The position numbers and the translations under genes are program-made. The notes beneath the pieces were generated by a model that was not told where the DNA came from, searched no databases, and worked only from the letters and a program-made list of their open reading frames with translations. Source: an uncultured Eubacteriales bacterium (GTDB lineage: Bacteria; Bacillota; Clostridia; Oscillospirales; CAG-272). From it: DNA of 64,000 nucleotides. How positions within the stretch are numbered: the first letter of the stretch is position 1; each line of letters opens with the position of its first letter. Shown piece after piece: positions 7,243 through 15,461 of the stretch. Location: positions 1 to 64,000 of the forward strand of contig CAKRYT010000006.1 of assembly GCA_934432675.1 (NCBI GenBank), written 5' to 3'.

Positions 7243-9425
7243 AAGGACATCCGATCCGTCACCCGGACGCCCGCCGCGGCGTCCAATGCCTCTACTATTT
7301 TGAGAAAGAGTTGACCCTCACGGCACCCGGTGCGGCGCGCGTCCGGGTCCTCGCCGATGCCCGCTACAAACTTTGGGTGAACGGCCGTTTCGTTGCCTGC
7401 GGCCCCTGCAAGGGCACGCGTGACCGGCGTTATTATGACGAACTCGACCTCACGGAGTATCTCGTGCCCGGGGAAAACCGCATCGCGGTGACGCTCCTCA
7501 CGATGGAGTCTTCCGACGCGATGGAAGAGGGGCATATGTCCCTCCTCGCCGTGATCCGCGGTGCGGACGGCTACTTTTACATGGACGGTACCGTCACGGA
7601 CGCGGGGGAGGAAAAGAGACTCACGACGGATCGCACCTGGCGTTGCGCGCGGGAGGATCACGATACCTTTACGCCGCAGTTTTTCGTGGGGCTCAACGAA
7701 CACGTGACCCCCGGTTTCGGTCAGGTGCTCGCCTGGATGGATGCCGAGGAGGCACCGCTCGGCGTGTTGGTCACAGGGGAGGACGTGCCCTTCGGCGAGA
7801 TTCTCTCGTCGTACGCCGCACCGCGCCCCATTCCGCAGATGCTGTACGTGCCGCGCACCTTCACCTACCGCGACGGGTACTACGATGCAGGGGAGCTGAC
7901 GACGGCGTTCGTGCGGCTCTCGGCAAGGGGTAAGGGGACGATCACCGTCCGCTACGGCGAGTGTTTCGTCCGCGGAAACGACACGGACTACGAGAAGGGG
8001 GACCGCACGGATATGACCGGGCACCTCCTCGGGCATGACGACACTTTTCAAGTGAACGGCACGCTGGAATTCGAGTCTTTCTGGTTCCGCACCTTCCGGT
8101 TCGTCAGGGTGACCTGTGAGGGAGGAGCCGAGATTACCGGGCTCTCCTTCGTCGAGACCGGGTATCCGCTCGAAGTGGGCGGGGGATATGAGTTCGGCGA
8201 TGCACGGCACAACGAACTGTGGGAAATTTCGCTCCGTACGCTCCGCCGCTGCATGCAGGAGACCTATGTGGACTGCCCGTATTACGAACAGCTGCAATAC
8301 TGCATGGATACCTACGCACAGATGCAGTTTACCTATATGATCTCACCCGATACGCGGCTCGCGCGGCGGGCACTGCGTGATTTCGGGACCACCTGGCGTC
8401 CCGGATTCCTGACCGAGGCGCGCGCTCCGTCCTCCAAGCGACAGTATATTCCGGGCTTTTCCCTGTTCTACATTCTCATGCTCAACATGTACGAGGCACG
8501 GACCGGGGACGACGCGGAGGTGAGACAGTATCTGCCGGTCATTGACGGCATCCTCGATTATTTCGCCTGCCACCGCAACGCGGCGGGGCTCATCGCCGCC
8601 TCGGAGATGTGGGACTTCGTCGACTGGGCGAATGATTGGCGCGCCGACGAGGGGGCACCGATCACAAAACGCGGTGAGGGTATCACCGTTTATTCGCTTA
8701 TGTATATGGTTGCCCTGCAAAAGGCGGCGCGGCTCGCCCGTGTGTTCGGCCGGGGTGCCGTCGCGGAGGAGTATCTGCTCCGCTCCGACGAAATGGCAGA
8801 GTGCGTGAAAAACGCCTGCTACGACGGAAAAACCGGGCTCTTCTTTGACAGCGAAGAGCATCGGCACTTCTCCCAGCACAGCCAGATCTGGGCGGTGCTC
8901 GCAGGGGTGTTTGCCGGGGACGAGGCAAAGGCTGCACTCAAAAAGTCCTGCGATCTATCGGCACGCGGCGGGTATGCGTATTCGTACCTTTGGTTCCGCG
9001 CGCTCGAAAAGGCGGGCTGTTACGAACTCGGGCAGGGGATGATGGAGGACTACTACGGGCTCCTCGACAAACATTGCTCGACCATCCCCGAGATGCCGTA
9101 TGCCTATTCGCGGAGCGAATGCCATGCGTGGGGTGCCGTCGCGCTCTACGAGTTCACGACCATGATCCTCGGGGTCAAACTGCGGGACGACAGCCCGCGG
9201 ATCCTGCACGTTGCCCCCCGCCCGGACGGGCAGACGCACGCCGAAGGCGACGCTTATACCAAATGGGGCCGCGTGCACGTCGCGTGGACAATCTCGGACG
9301 GTGTGTTTACCCTTTTCCTGACGGTGCCGGATACCGTCGCGCCGGAGGTGACCGTCCCCGCCGGATACGACGCGTATCGCGTCTGTCTGAACGGTCGGGA
9401 AATTCCCCCGCACCACGTCGGGTGA
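7239..9425 (+). CDS. GH78-like alpha-L-rhamnosidase family protein
   Basis: This 728-residue protein has the bacterial alpha-L-rhamnosidase layout. An N-terminal beta-sandwich (YKLWVNGRFVACGP, about residues 44-57) comes first. The (alpha/alpha)6 catalytic region follows from about residue 320 and contains DCPYYEQLQYCMD (Asp345) and SEMWDFVDWANDW. A C-terminal beta-sandwich starts near 640. No signal peptide is visible, so it probably works in the cytosol on imported rhamnosides. It overlaps the radical SAM gene by four bases and is followed by a strong terminator. The canonical DCPxRxE motif is altered to DCPYYEQ, so substrate and activity are uncertain. Confidence 0.8.
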   Translation: MKGHPIRHPDARRGVQCLYYFEKELTLTAPGAARVRVLADARYKLWVNGRFVACGPCKGTRDRRYYDELDLTEYLVPGENRIAVTLLTMESSDAMEEGHMSLLAVIRGADGYFYMDGTVTDAGEEKRLTTDRTWRCAREDHDTFTPQFFVGLNEHVTPGFGQVLAWMDAEEAPLGVLVTGEDVPFGEILSSYAAPRPIPQMLYVPRTFTYRDGYYDAGELTTAFVRLSARGKGTITVRYGECFVRGNDTDYEKGDRTDMTGHLLGHDDTFQVNGTLEFESFWFRTFRFVRVTCEGGAEITGLSFVETGYPLEVGGGYEFGDARHNELWEISLRTLRRCMQETYVDCPYYEQLQYCMDTYAQMQFTYMISPDTRLARRALRDFGTTWRPGFLTEARAPSSKRQYIPGFSLFYILMLNMYEARTGDDAEVRQYLPVIDGILDYFACHRNAAGLIAASEMWDFVDWANDWRADEGAPITKRGEGITVYSLMYMVALQKAARLARVFGRGAVAEEYLLRSDEMAECVKNACYDGKTGLFFDSEEHRHFSQHSQIWAVLAGVFAGDEAKAALKKSCDLSARGGYAYSYLWFRALEKAGCYELGQGMMEDYYGLLDKHCSTIPEMPYAYSRSECHAWGAVALYEFTTMILGVKLRDDSPRILHVAPRPDGQTHAEGDAYTKWGRVHVAWTISDGVFTLFLTVPDTVAPEVTVPAGYDAYRVCLNGREIPPHHVG

Positions 9426-9458
9426 GACTCCGAAATAACCTTTGATTTTTCTCACTTA

Positions 9459-9509
9459 GAACGGAGAGGTGCCGAGAAACACGGCATCTCTCCGTTCTGC
9501 TTTATTTTT
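9459..9509 (+). terminator. terminator after GH78-like gene
   Basis: AGAACGGAGAGGTGCCG (9459-9475) pairs with CGGCATCTCTCCGTTCT (9482-9498) and is followed by a T-rich tail. It closes the three-gene operon. Confidence 0.85.
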
Positions 9510-9590
9510 GCCGCGGACGGATCTTTCCAAAAACTGCATGGGGAAAACCGGGCGGCAAAAGACTAAACCCGACACCGCGGGTGAATACTG

Positions 9591-9615
9591 CTCCTGTCAT
9601 AAGAAAAGACAGGAG
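9591..9615 (+). promoter_or_regulatory. sigG leader hairpin covering the ribosome binding site
   Basis: CTCCTGTC (9591-9598) is perfectly complementary to GACAGGAG (9608-9615), with a nine-base loop. The 3' arm is the Shine-Dalgarno sequence of sigG, so the folded leader would block ribosome binding. Confidence 0.75.
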
Positions 9616-9621
9616 TGGGAT

Positions 9622-10398
9622 ATGAAAAACAGTGGAAAAGTCGAAATATGCGGAGTCAACACCGCCTCTCTGCCCGGTCTGACGGATGCGGAAAAACGTG
9701 AACTTTTACTGCGGGCACACGCGGGCGATGCACAGGCGCGGGATCGTCTCGTCATCGGCAACCTGCGCCTCGTGCTCAGTATCGTCGGCCGTTTCTCCGG
9801 GCGGCGCGAAAATCCAGAAGACCTGTTCCAGGTGGGTTGTATCGGGCTCATCAAGGCAATCGACAATTTCAATACCGACCTGGACGTCAAGTTTTCGACC
9901 TACGCCGTCCCCATGATCATCGGGGAGGTGCGACGCTATTTGCGCGACAACAATTCCATCCGCGTCAGCCGCTCGGTGCGGGACCTTGCCTATCGGGCCC
10001 TCGGCGTGCGGGACCGCATTCTCTCCGAGACGCAGCAGGAGCCGCAGGTGGAGGTCATCGCCCGCCAGCTCGGTGAAGAGGCGGGCGACGTCGCGGAGGC
10101 GATGGAGGCCATCGTCGAGCCGGTCTCTCTTTACGACGCGGTGTACAGCGACGGGGACGACGCGGTTTACGTGATCGATCAACTGTCCGATCCGAACGAA
10201 AACGACGACGCCTGGGTGGAGAACATGACCCTGCGCGATGCGATTGCGCGGCTCGGGGAGCGGGAACGACACATCATCAGGGAACGCTTTTATCTCGGAA
10301 AAACGCAGATGGAGATTGCCGAGGAGATCGGTATTTCGCAGGCACAGGTGTCTCGCCTCGAAAAAGGGGCGATCGACCGCATCCGCCGCTCTTTCTGA
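9622..10398 (+). CDS. sigG: RNA polymerase sporulation sigma factor sigma-G
   Basis: This 258-residue sigma factor matches sigma-G, which drives late forespore gene expression. The diagnostic N-terminal KVEICGVNTASLPGL (the CsfB/SpoIIAB-interacting region in Bacillus) is present. NLRLVLSIVGRF and DLFQVGCIGLIKAIDNF (region 2) follow, then KFSTYAVPMIIGEVRRYLRD. The C-terminal GKTQMEIAEEIGISQAQVS is the region 4.2 helix-turn-helix. The start is the ATG after AGGAGTGG; an apparent 51-residue upstream extension lies inside the previous terminator. It is followed by a convergent spoIVB gene. Confidence 0.95.
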   Translation: MKNSGKVEICGVNTASLPGLTDAEKRELLLRAHAGDAQARDRLVIGNLRLVLSIVGRFSGRRENPEDLFQVGCIGLIKAIDNFNTDLDVKFSTYAVPMIIGEVRRYLRDNNSIRVSRSVRDLAYRALGVRDRILSETQQEPQVEVIARQLGEEAGDVAEAMEAIVEPVSLYDAVYSDGDDAVYVIDQLSDPNENDDAWVENMTLRDAIARLGERERHIIRERFYLGKTQMEIAEEIGISQAQVSRLEKGAIDRIRRSF

Positions 10399-10450
10399 CG
10401 GTCGGGCGGGGCACCGCGCAAAGCTGCCGACTGCCGTCCCGAAAAACGGA

Positions 10451-10474
10451 ACAGACCGCCCGCGGGCGGTCTGT
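10451..10474. terminator. bidirectional terminator between sigG and spoIVB
   Basis: The palindrome ACAGACCGCCCG/CGGGCGGTCTGT is followed by TTTTTGGTTTTT on the plus strand. It serves the two convergent genes. Confidence 0.8.
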
Positions 10475-10490
10475 TTTTGGTTTTTCAGGG

Positions 10491-11570
10491 TCAGGAGAGT
10501 GTCTCCGGCAACTCGGAGAGCATGTTTTCGAGAAAGATGCCGTAGCCCCGGGTCGGATCGCCGATGAGGACGTGGGTGACGGCACCGATGAGTTTGCCGT
10601 TCTGGATGATGGGGCTGCCGGACATGCCCTGTACGATGCCGCCCGTCTTTTCGATGAGGGCAGGGTCCGTCACGTGGATGGCGAAACACTTGACACCGCA
10701 GTTGTCGCGGGCGATGTCCGAGAGTTCGATGCGATAGTCGTGCATGCCTTCCTCGCCGAGGCTGCACCGCAGGATGGCCTCACCGGCGCGTACACAGGTA
10801 CGGCTGCCCACTTCCAGCGTTTCACCCTCCTCGGGGATCTGCGAGAGCACCCCGAACACGCCCTTGTCCGTGTTCCGCAGGATGGTGCCGACCTTTTCAC
10901 CGCCGAGCGTCCCGCGGAGTTCGCCGGGGGTCCCCTCCGCACCGCGCACGATTTCGCTGATTTCGGCGGACAGGACCGCACCGCGTGTGAGCGGCAGGAG
11001 TTCTCCCGTCTGTCCGTCGCAGATGCCGTGGCCGAGCCCTCCGAACGCGCCGGTGTTCGGATCGAGGAAAGTCATGGTGCCGATGCCGGCGGCATTGTCG
11101 CGGATCCAGATACCGATGCGGTAGTGCCCCTTTTCGTCCTTGACCGGGGTGACCGTCACGGTCTTTTCCTCTTCCCCGCGACAAAGGGTGAGCGTAACGG
11201 GTGCGCCGCCCGAGGCCTCGATCGCGGCGGTCAACTCTTCGACCGTCTGTACCTCACGGTCGCCGACGCGCCGTACGATGTCGCGCTTTTCGATCCCTGC
11301 CACCCGTGCGGGGCACTGCTCGTCCGAAAGACCCACGACGACGATCCCACCGCCGAAGAGACGGACACCGAACGGGTCACCCCCCACTTTATATTTTCGG
11401 TAGTTTACCGTTGCCTCGTGTCGGGTCTCAAACAGTTCGGGGATCCTCGCTTTGACCTCACCCTGTAAGACGGGCAGCCCCCGGTCGGCACTCGCCGTGA
11501 GGACGGTCAGCGAAAAAAGAATGACGGTTAAAAAAACGGCGGTCAGCCGCAGAAATTGCTTTTTTTTCAT
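10491..11570 (-). CDS. spoIVB: SpoIVB peptidase
   Basis: SpoIVB is the forespore-secreted serine peptidase (S55) that triggers pro-sigma-K processing in Bacillus. The 359 residues start with a signal/anchor helix (residues 8-28). A PDZ domain follows (about 85-150, with GIEKRDIVRRVGDREV). The peptidase domain carries the His in GGLGHGICD and the Ser in IVQGMSGSPII. The start MKKKQF at 11570 follows AAAGGAG; a nine-residue longer start is less likely. It is convergent with sigG, and spoIVB is itself normally a sigma-F/sigma-G target. No partner SpoIVF genes are in the window. Confidence 0.93.
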   Translation of the reverse strand: MKKKQFLRLTAVFLTVILFSLTVLTASADRGLPVLQGEVKARIPELFETRHEATVNYRKYKVGGDPFGVRLFGGGIVVVGLSDEQCPARVAGIEKRDIVRRVGDREVQTVEELTAAIEASGGAPVTLTLCRGEEEKTVTVTPVKDEKGHYRIGIWIRDNAAGIGTMTFLDPNTGAFGGLGHGICDGQTGELLPLTRGAVLSAEISEIVRGAEGTPGELRGTLGGEKVGTILRNTDKGVFGVLSQIPEEGETLEVGSRTCVRAGEAILRCSLGEEGMHDYRIELSDIARDNCGVKCFAIHVTDPALIEKTGGIVQGMSGSPIIQNGKLIGAVTHVLIGDPTRGYGIFLENMLSELPETLS

Positions 11571-11730
11571 GACAGTTGCTCCTTTTTCGGATCTCATTCA
11601 TAGCGTGCCTCGACGCGGGAAAACTATGTGAGACAGTCCTTGGAAAAGTCGCGTTTCATTGCCTGCCGGAAACCGTATTTTTCCCAAAAACGCGCGGTCG
11701 GTCCTCTTATGCGATCGTTTTCAAAAAAAC

Positions 11731-11760
11731 GAAAATCCGCGCCAAACGGCGCGGATTTTC
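11731..11760 (-). terminator. terminator of the 13380-11798 operon
   Basis: GAAAATCCGCGCC pairs with GGCGCGGATTTTC and is followed on the minus strand by GTTTTTTTG. Confidence 0.85.
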
Positions 11761-11797
11761 GGGGGAGATATCGCGGGCGGAGACGACACCCCGCGGG

Positions 11798-12325
11798 TTA
11801 TAGCGGATAGGCAAGCGCATCCGCGAACGGATCCTGCCCGGCGGTGGCAAGTGCCGCCCGGAGCTCGGTGGGGGCGGAGGAGGAACGGCGGAGTCCGACC
11901 GTGACGGTGACGGTATCGCCGCCCTCTACGGTGCAGGTGAAACCGCCGCGCGACGCAATGCCGGCAAACAGTTCGCGGTACGCGTCCGGAGCCACTTTGG
12001 ATGCCCCTTCGGGCGGCGGGGTCGCAGAGAAAGTGAGGGAGATGCCGCCGTCCGCGTCTTCTCTGAGTGCCGCCGCCATGCGCGGCGCGCGGCAGACCGT
12101 GAGCAGCAGCCGTGCGGAGAATGCCGCCGTAAAGGAGAGCGCGTATTCCACGACCGAGACGATGACGCAGGAGGGGACGGAGGTGAGGGAGAAACGGATG
12201 CGGTCTCCGTACACCTCACTCAGACGTTGACGCATGACGCTGTAATAATGTGCGATGGACAGGCAGACTTCCTTTTGGCAAAAAGGCGGCTGCGGGTAGG
12301 AACCGGGATGAATGGGGCTGTTCAT
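11798..12325 (-). CDS. hypothetical protein coupled to foldase-like gene
   Basis: I do not recognise this 175-residue protein. It has no signal peptide or clear TM segment. It is Ala/Ser-rich with alternating beta-like strands (ISLTFSATPPPEG, FTCTVEGGDTVTVTVGLRR), which recalls a degenerate histidine-kinase-like ATPase fold. No N-box or G-box is present, so that reading is weak. Its ATG overlaps the stop of the upstream lipoprotein gene (12322-12325), so the two are translationally coupled and probably made together. A strong terminator follows. Confidence 0.55.
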   Translation of the reverse strand: MNSPIHPGSYPQPPFCQKEVCLSIAHYYSVMRQRLSEVYGDRIRFSLTSVPSCVIVSVVEYALSFTAAFSARLLLTVCRAPRMAAALREDADGGISLTFSATPPPEGASKVAPDAYRELFAGIASRGGFTCTVEGGDTVTVTVGLRRSSSAPTELRAALATAGQDPFADALAYPL

Positions 12326-13380
12326 GCTTCCTCCGAGAGAATGGCGTAAGTGAGCGATTCGTAAGCGGGCTTGTATTCGACCTTGGTTTTCAGGACCTCC
12401 GCCTTGCCCGCCATTGGTCGATACATAAAGTGTTCTTCCAGGTACAGGCTCCGGATCTCTTCCGTAGAGGCGTCCTTTTTCATACCATAGTAGATATAGT
12501 AACTGTCACCGATCTCGACGAGATCACTGACCTCGCCCGGGCGCAGGGAAAAAATCAGGTCGTAGAGCACGGTATTGGTCGCGTCGGTCGCGTAGCGGCT
12601 GTAATACTCGCCGCTGCGCGGGTTTTCCGCCGTCGGGCGGTGGTGCGTGACGAGTTCACCGAGTTTCGTAAGATTGCCCTCCGCAGCTTTCATCTGCGCG
12701 TGGATCTCCTCCGCACGCTCCCGCGTGTAGGCGACCTTCTGCAACTCCGCGTAATTGACGTGGACACAGTCGTCACTGTCGAGAAACTTTTGCAGGGCCT
12801 CGTCGTCTGCACCGGCGTGCCCCTCCGCCCCGTTCTGGATGTAGGCGTTGAGAACTTTGAGGCATGCCGCATAGCGATAGAGCAGGCGGTTGACGGTGTC
12901 GGTCAGATGGAGTTCACGCAGGCTTTCGAGGTACTTGTCGTAGTCGCCCCCGAAACCGGCCACCAGCGTGCTGCCGTCAGGATAGCCGCCGTCGACGTCG
13001 TAGGTAACGTATTCGTTCACGAGCGCATCGATGTCGTCCCGCTCGGGGTCGATTCCGTAACTGCGGCATACGGCGAACAGTGCGTACAGGTCACAGATGT
13101 CCGCGACGGCGAGATCCAGAGCCTTTTTCGTCAGGTCCTTCGCCCCGTCACCAGACCAGAGCGAGGGGTCGCCACCGTCCACCTCCGACGTGTGGCGGAA
13201 GAAGTAGAAACGCAGGAGTTCAAAACTGACGTCCTCTCCGTCGATGGTGAGCACGGTCTTGCGCCACGCCCGCTTGGACTTTACCTCCCGGTACCCGCCG
13301 CTCCCGCACGCCGTGAGCGACACGAGCATGACGAGCAGAAGGCCGATCGCCGCCAGCGAGTGCCAAAAACAGTGTTTCAT
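12322..13380 (-). CDS. PrsA/SurA-like foldase lipoprotein
   Basis: This 352-residue lipoprotein has a signal peptide with lipobox LTAC (Cys25). After it comes a helical SurA_N/PrsA-type region starting with VLTIDGEDVSFELLRFYFF. A central stretch with HVNYAELQKVAYTRERAEEI resembles the start of a parvulin-type domain, and SGEYYSRYATD plus RPGEVSDLVEIGDSYYIYY match the later parvulin strands. It should act on the outer membrane face as a chaperone or peptidyl-prolyl isomerase for secreted proteins. Catalytic parvulin residues are poorly conserved, so isomerase activity is uncertain. GGGAG precedes the ATG. Confidence 0.75.
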   Translation of the reverse strand: MKHCFWHSLAAIGLLLVMLVSLTACGSGGYREVKSKRAWRKTVLTIDGEDVSFELLRFYFFRHTSEVDGGDPSLWSGDGAKDLTKKALDLAVADICDLYALFAVCRSYGIDPERDDIDALVNEYVTYDVDGGYPDGSTLVAGFGGDYDKYLESLRELHLTDTVNRLLYRYAACLKVLNAYIQNGAEGHAGADDEALQKFLDSDDCVHVNYAELQKVAYTRERAEEIHAQMKAAEGNLTKLGELVTHHRPTAENPRSGEYYSRYATDATNTVLYDLIFSLRPGEVSDLVEIGDSYYIYYGMKKDASTEEIRSLYLEEHFMYRPMAGKAEVLKTKVEYKPAYESLTYAILSEEA

Positions 13381-13527
13381 GGTTTGCTCCCGAATTTTTG
13401 ATAGAAATATTGTATATTTGATTTGTTAAAAAAAAATGAACAAATGTAACATCCGGGCAAGAAATCCCTTTTCTTTTGTGAGCGGATGTGATAAAATAAA
13501 AGAAAATCCCGACGGGAGGCACACATT

Positions 13528-14469
13528 ATGGAAGATATTTATAACGTATCGCTGGACAAGGTGATTGACGAATTGTCCCTGGAAACGCTGGTGGCGGTGC
13601 GCCCGACGAAGGAGGTACTCATCACCGTCGCCAGAGTCAATCGCCCCGGGCTGCCGCTCACGGGCTTTTACGACTATTTTGAAAAAGAGCGTATTGAGAT
13701 TATCGGGAAGGCGGAGCATCTCTACCTGGAACGCGAGACGCCGGAGGCGCGCCGCGAGACGTTGGAGACGTTTTTCGCACACGGCCCTGTGGCCGTCGTC
13801 ATTTCCACGGGGCTGGACGTGCCGGACCCGATGCGGGAAATGGCGGAAAAATACGAGGTGCCGCTGCTCCGGACGCAGGAGAAAACCAGCAACTTCATGG
13901 CGAGCCTCATCGCGTTTCTGAATACCCAGCTCGCCCCGCGCATCACGCATCACGGGGTACTGGTGGAGGTCTACGGAGAGGGAATCCTCCTTCTCGGCGA
14001 CAGCGGGATCGGTAAGAGCGAGACGGCGATCGAACTCGTCAAGCGCGGGCACCGCCTCATCGCGGATGACGCGGTGGAAATCAAGCGCGTGTCGGCAAAG
14101 TCGCTCATCGGACAGGCACCGGAACTCATCCGTCACTTCGTGGAACTCCGCGGTATCGGTATTGTGGACGTGCGGCGGCTGTTCGGTATGGGTGCCGTCA
14201 AGGAGACGGAGCAAATCAGCCTCATTATTAATATGGAGCCGTGGCAGGAGGGTAAAATGTACGATCGCCTCGGCATCGATGAGCAAAAGACGGAGATTCT
14301 CGGCATTGAGGTGCCGTCCATCGTCATCCCCGTGCGCCCCGGGCGCAACCTCTCTATCATTATCGAAGTGGCTGCCATGAACCTGCGCCTCAAAAAACTC
14401 GGTCACAACACCGCCCAGGAGTTCAACCGGCGACTCATGGAGTCCATGGGCTTTGACCTCAATTCCTGA
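13528..14469 (+). CDS. hprK: HPr kinase/phosphorylase
   Basis: HprK phosphorylates HPr on Ser46 in response to glycolytic intermediates and so controls CcpA-dependent carbon catabolite repression. The 313 residues match the family. The Walker A loop GDSGIGKSE is at residues 157-165, and HRLIADDAVEIK carries the catalytic Asp pair. ELRGIGIVDVRRLFG is the HprK signature. GACGGGAGG precedes the ATG. The product is relevant to the cre-like sites at 29992 and 33793 in the fructan locus. The downstream small gene at 14544 appears to have its own promoter. Confidence 0.96.
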   Translation: MEDIYNVSLDKVIDELSLETLVAVRPTKEVLITVARVNRPGLPLTGFYDYFEKERIEIIGKAEHLYLERETPEARRETLETFFAHGPVAVVISTGLDVPDPMREMAEKYEVPLLRTQEKTSNFMASLIAFLNTQLAPRITHHGVLVEVYGEGILLLGDSGIGKSETAIELVKRGHRLIADDAVEIKRVSAKSLIGQAPELIRHFVELRGIGIVDVRRLFGMGAVKETEQISLIINMEPWQEGKMYDRLGIDEQKTEILGIEVPSIVIPVRPGRNLSIIIEVAAMNLRLKKLGHNTAQEFNRRLMESMGFDLNS

Positions 14470-14474
14470 TTTTC

Positions 14475-14502
14475 ACACATCCCCCGCTTTCCTCATAAGA
14501 TA
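14475..14502 (+). promoter_or_regulatory. possible sporulation (sigma-K-like) promoter
   Basis: CATAAGATA at 14494-14502 fits the CATANNNTA pattern of sigma-K -10 elements. AC dinucleotides lie 15 and 17 bases upstream (14477 and 14475). Such short motifs occur by chance, so the call rests mainly on the downstream spore-like peptide. Confidence 0.35.
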
Positions 14503-14543
14503 CTGTTGAACGGCGAAAGCCGCAAATTGTAGGAGGGAAGCAT

Positions 14544-14642
14544 ATGAACGGTAACTGCCTTTGCAACTTGTTCGACGATAATTGTACATGGATTGTCATC
14601 CTGGCAATCATCGTGGTCCTGTGCTGCTGCTGCAACAACTGA
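14544..14642 (+). CDS. 32-residue Cys-rich membrane peptide
   Basis: A 33-codon gene with a strong ribosome binding site (AGGAGGGAAG) and a terminator encodes MNGNCLCNLFDDNCTWIV followed by a hydrophobic helix and a CCCCNN end. The layout is a CxC-NLFDxNC head, about 12 hydrophobic residues and a four-Cys tail. Similar tiny proteins occur widely in Clostridia, some under odd names such as high-cysteine chorion-class protein. No function is established to my knowledge. A spore-coat or membrane metal-binding peptide is possible. It is separate from hprK, 74 bases downstream. Confidence 0.7.
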   Translation: MNGNCLCNLFDDNCTWIVILAIIVVLCCCCNN

Positions 14643-14662
14643 ACTGACAGGACGGCCGGAGA

Positions 14663-14690
14663 GCCGGGCGGGTGACCGCCCGGCTTTTCT
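14663..14690 (+). terminator. terminator after small Cys-rich gene
   Basis: GCCGGGCGG pairs with CCGCCCGGC across a short loop and is followed by TTTTCT. Confidence 0.85.
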
Positions 14691-14859
14691 CCGCTCCGGG
14701 CACGGGTGCACGGTGTCGGAGCGCAGGTTTCGCGGCACGGGCCCGTATAACCGTTTGTAATTTATGCGACAATCTTCGTACACCGGTTGCTCCGCCGCCT
14801 TGCATAAGCCGCGCCGATGCGGCATAGAGTGGTAATACTTGATACCGGGGGTGGGGCTT

Positions 14860-15345
14860 ATGTTTATTTGTACGGTGCGGGCGCAGACCGTCCGTTTCGC
14901 CGGGGTGCTGTGTCTGGCACTCGCGCTTTTGTTCGGGGTCGCCGTCGCGGCGGATGCCGGGGCGGTTGCCTTGCCCGGCGAGGAGGCCGTGGAGACGGTC
15001 AGCTTTTCCCGCGTCAAAACCGACGAGGATCGGCTGAAACTGCTCTCCGATCTCGGGTGGAAAACGACGGGGGAGGTCGTGGAGGAGGAGAGCTTCACTC
15101 TGCCGGAGACCTTCGACCGGGTCCTGCTCGGTTACAACGAGATTCAGAAAGACCAGGGTCTTGACCTCACGCGTTACCGCAAAAAAAAGGTGACTCGTTA
15201 CACCTACGAGGTCACCAATTATCCCGATTATGACGGGCGCGTTTACGCCAACCTGATCGTCTGGCGCGGGCGGGTCGTCGCGGGGGATATCAGTTCGGCA
15301 GATCCGATGGGCTTCGTGCGCGGGCTCGAAGCGGATCCGGGGTGA
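14860..15345 (+). CDS. DUF4830 family exported protein
   Basis: This 161-residue protein has one N-terminal hydrophobic segment (about residues 14-34, FAGVLCLALALLFG) and a C-terminal DUF4830 domain. Family marks are RLKLLSDLGWKT, LLGYNEIQKDQGLDLTRY and YANLIVWRGRVVAGDI. The function of the family is unknown, and it probably faces the outside as a signal-anchored protein. The ATG at 14860 is preceded by GGGGGTGGGG; a TTG seven codons upstream lacks a site. Its stop codon lies inside the terminator stem. Confidence 0.8.
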   Translation: MFICTVRAQTVRFAGVLCLALALLFGVAVAADAGAVALPGEEAVETVSFSRVKTDEDRLKLLSDLGWKTTGEVVEEESFTLPETFDRVLLGYNEIQKDQGLDLTRYRKKKVTRYTYEVTNYPDYDGRVYANLIVWRGRVVAGDISSADPMGFVRGLEADPG

Positions 15346-15368
15346 GCTTCGGCTCACTCCCGTTTTTT
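15339..15368 (+). terminator. terminator overlapping the DUF4830 stop codon
   Basis: GGGGTGAGC (with the TGA stop) pairs with GCTCACTCCC across a TTCG tetraloop and is followed by GTTTTTTT. Confidence 0.85.
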
Positions 15369-15461
15369 TACAACTTATTCATAACACCGTAACGGCATCG
15401 CACAATTTAACGGGTAGAATAATGTCATATTTGATTCGGAAGATCCGAAGGAGGAATTGAC

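Noticed and set aside
9582..9604. Possible sigma-G-type promoter TGAATA/CATAAGA before sigG
   Set aside because: The two elements are only ten bases apart, too close for sigma-G or sigma-F, and the second is part of the leader hairpin loop.
9469..9621. A 51-residue extension of sigma-G
   Set aside because: It would start inside the terminator of the previous operon; family proteins begin near MKNSGKVEICGV.
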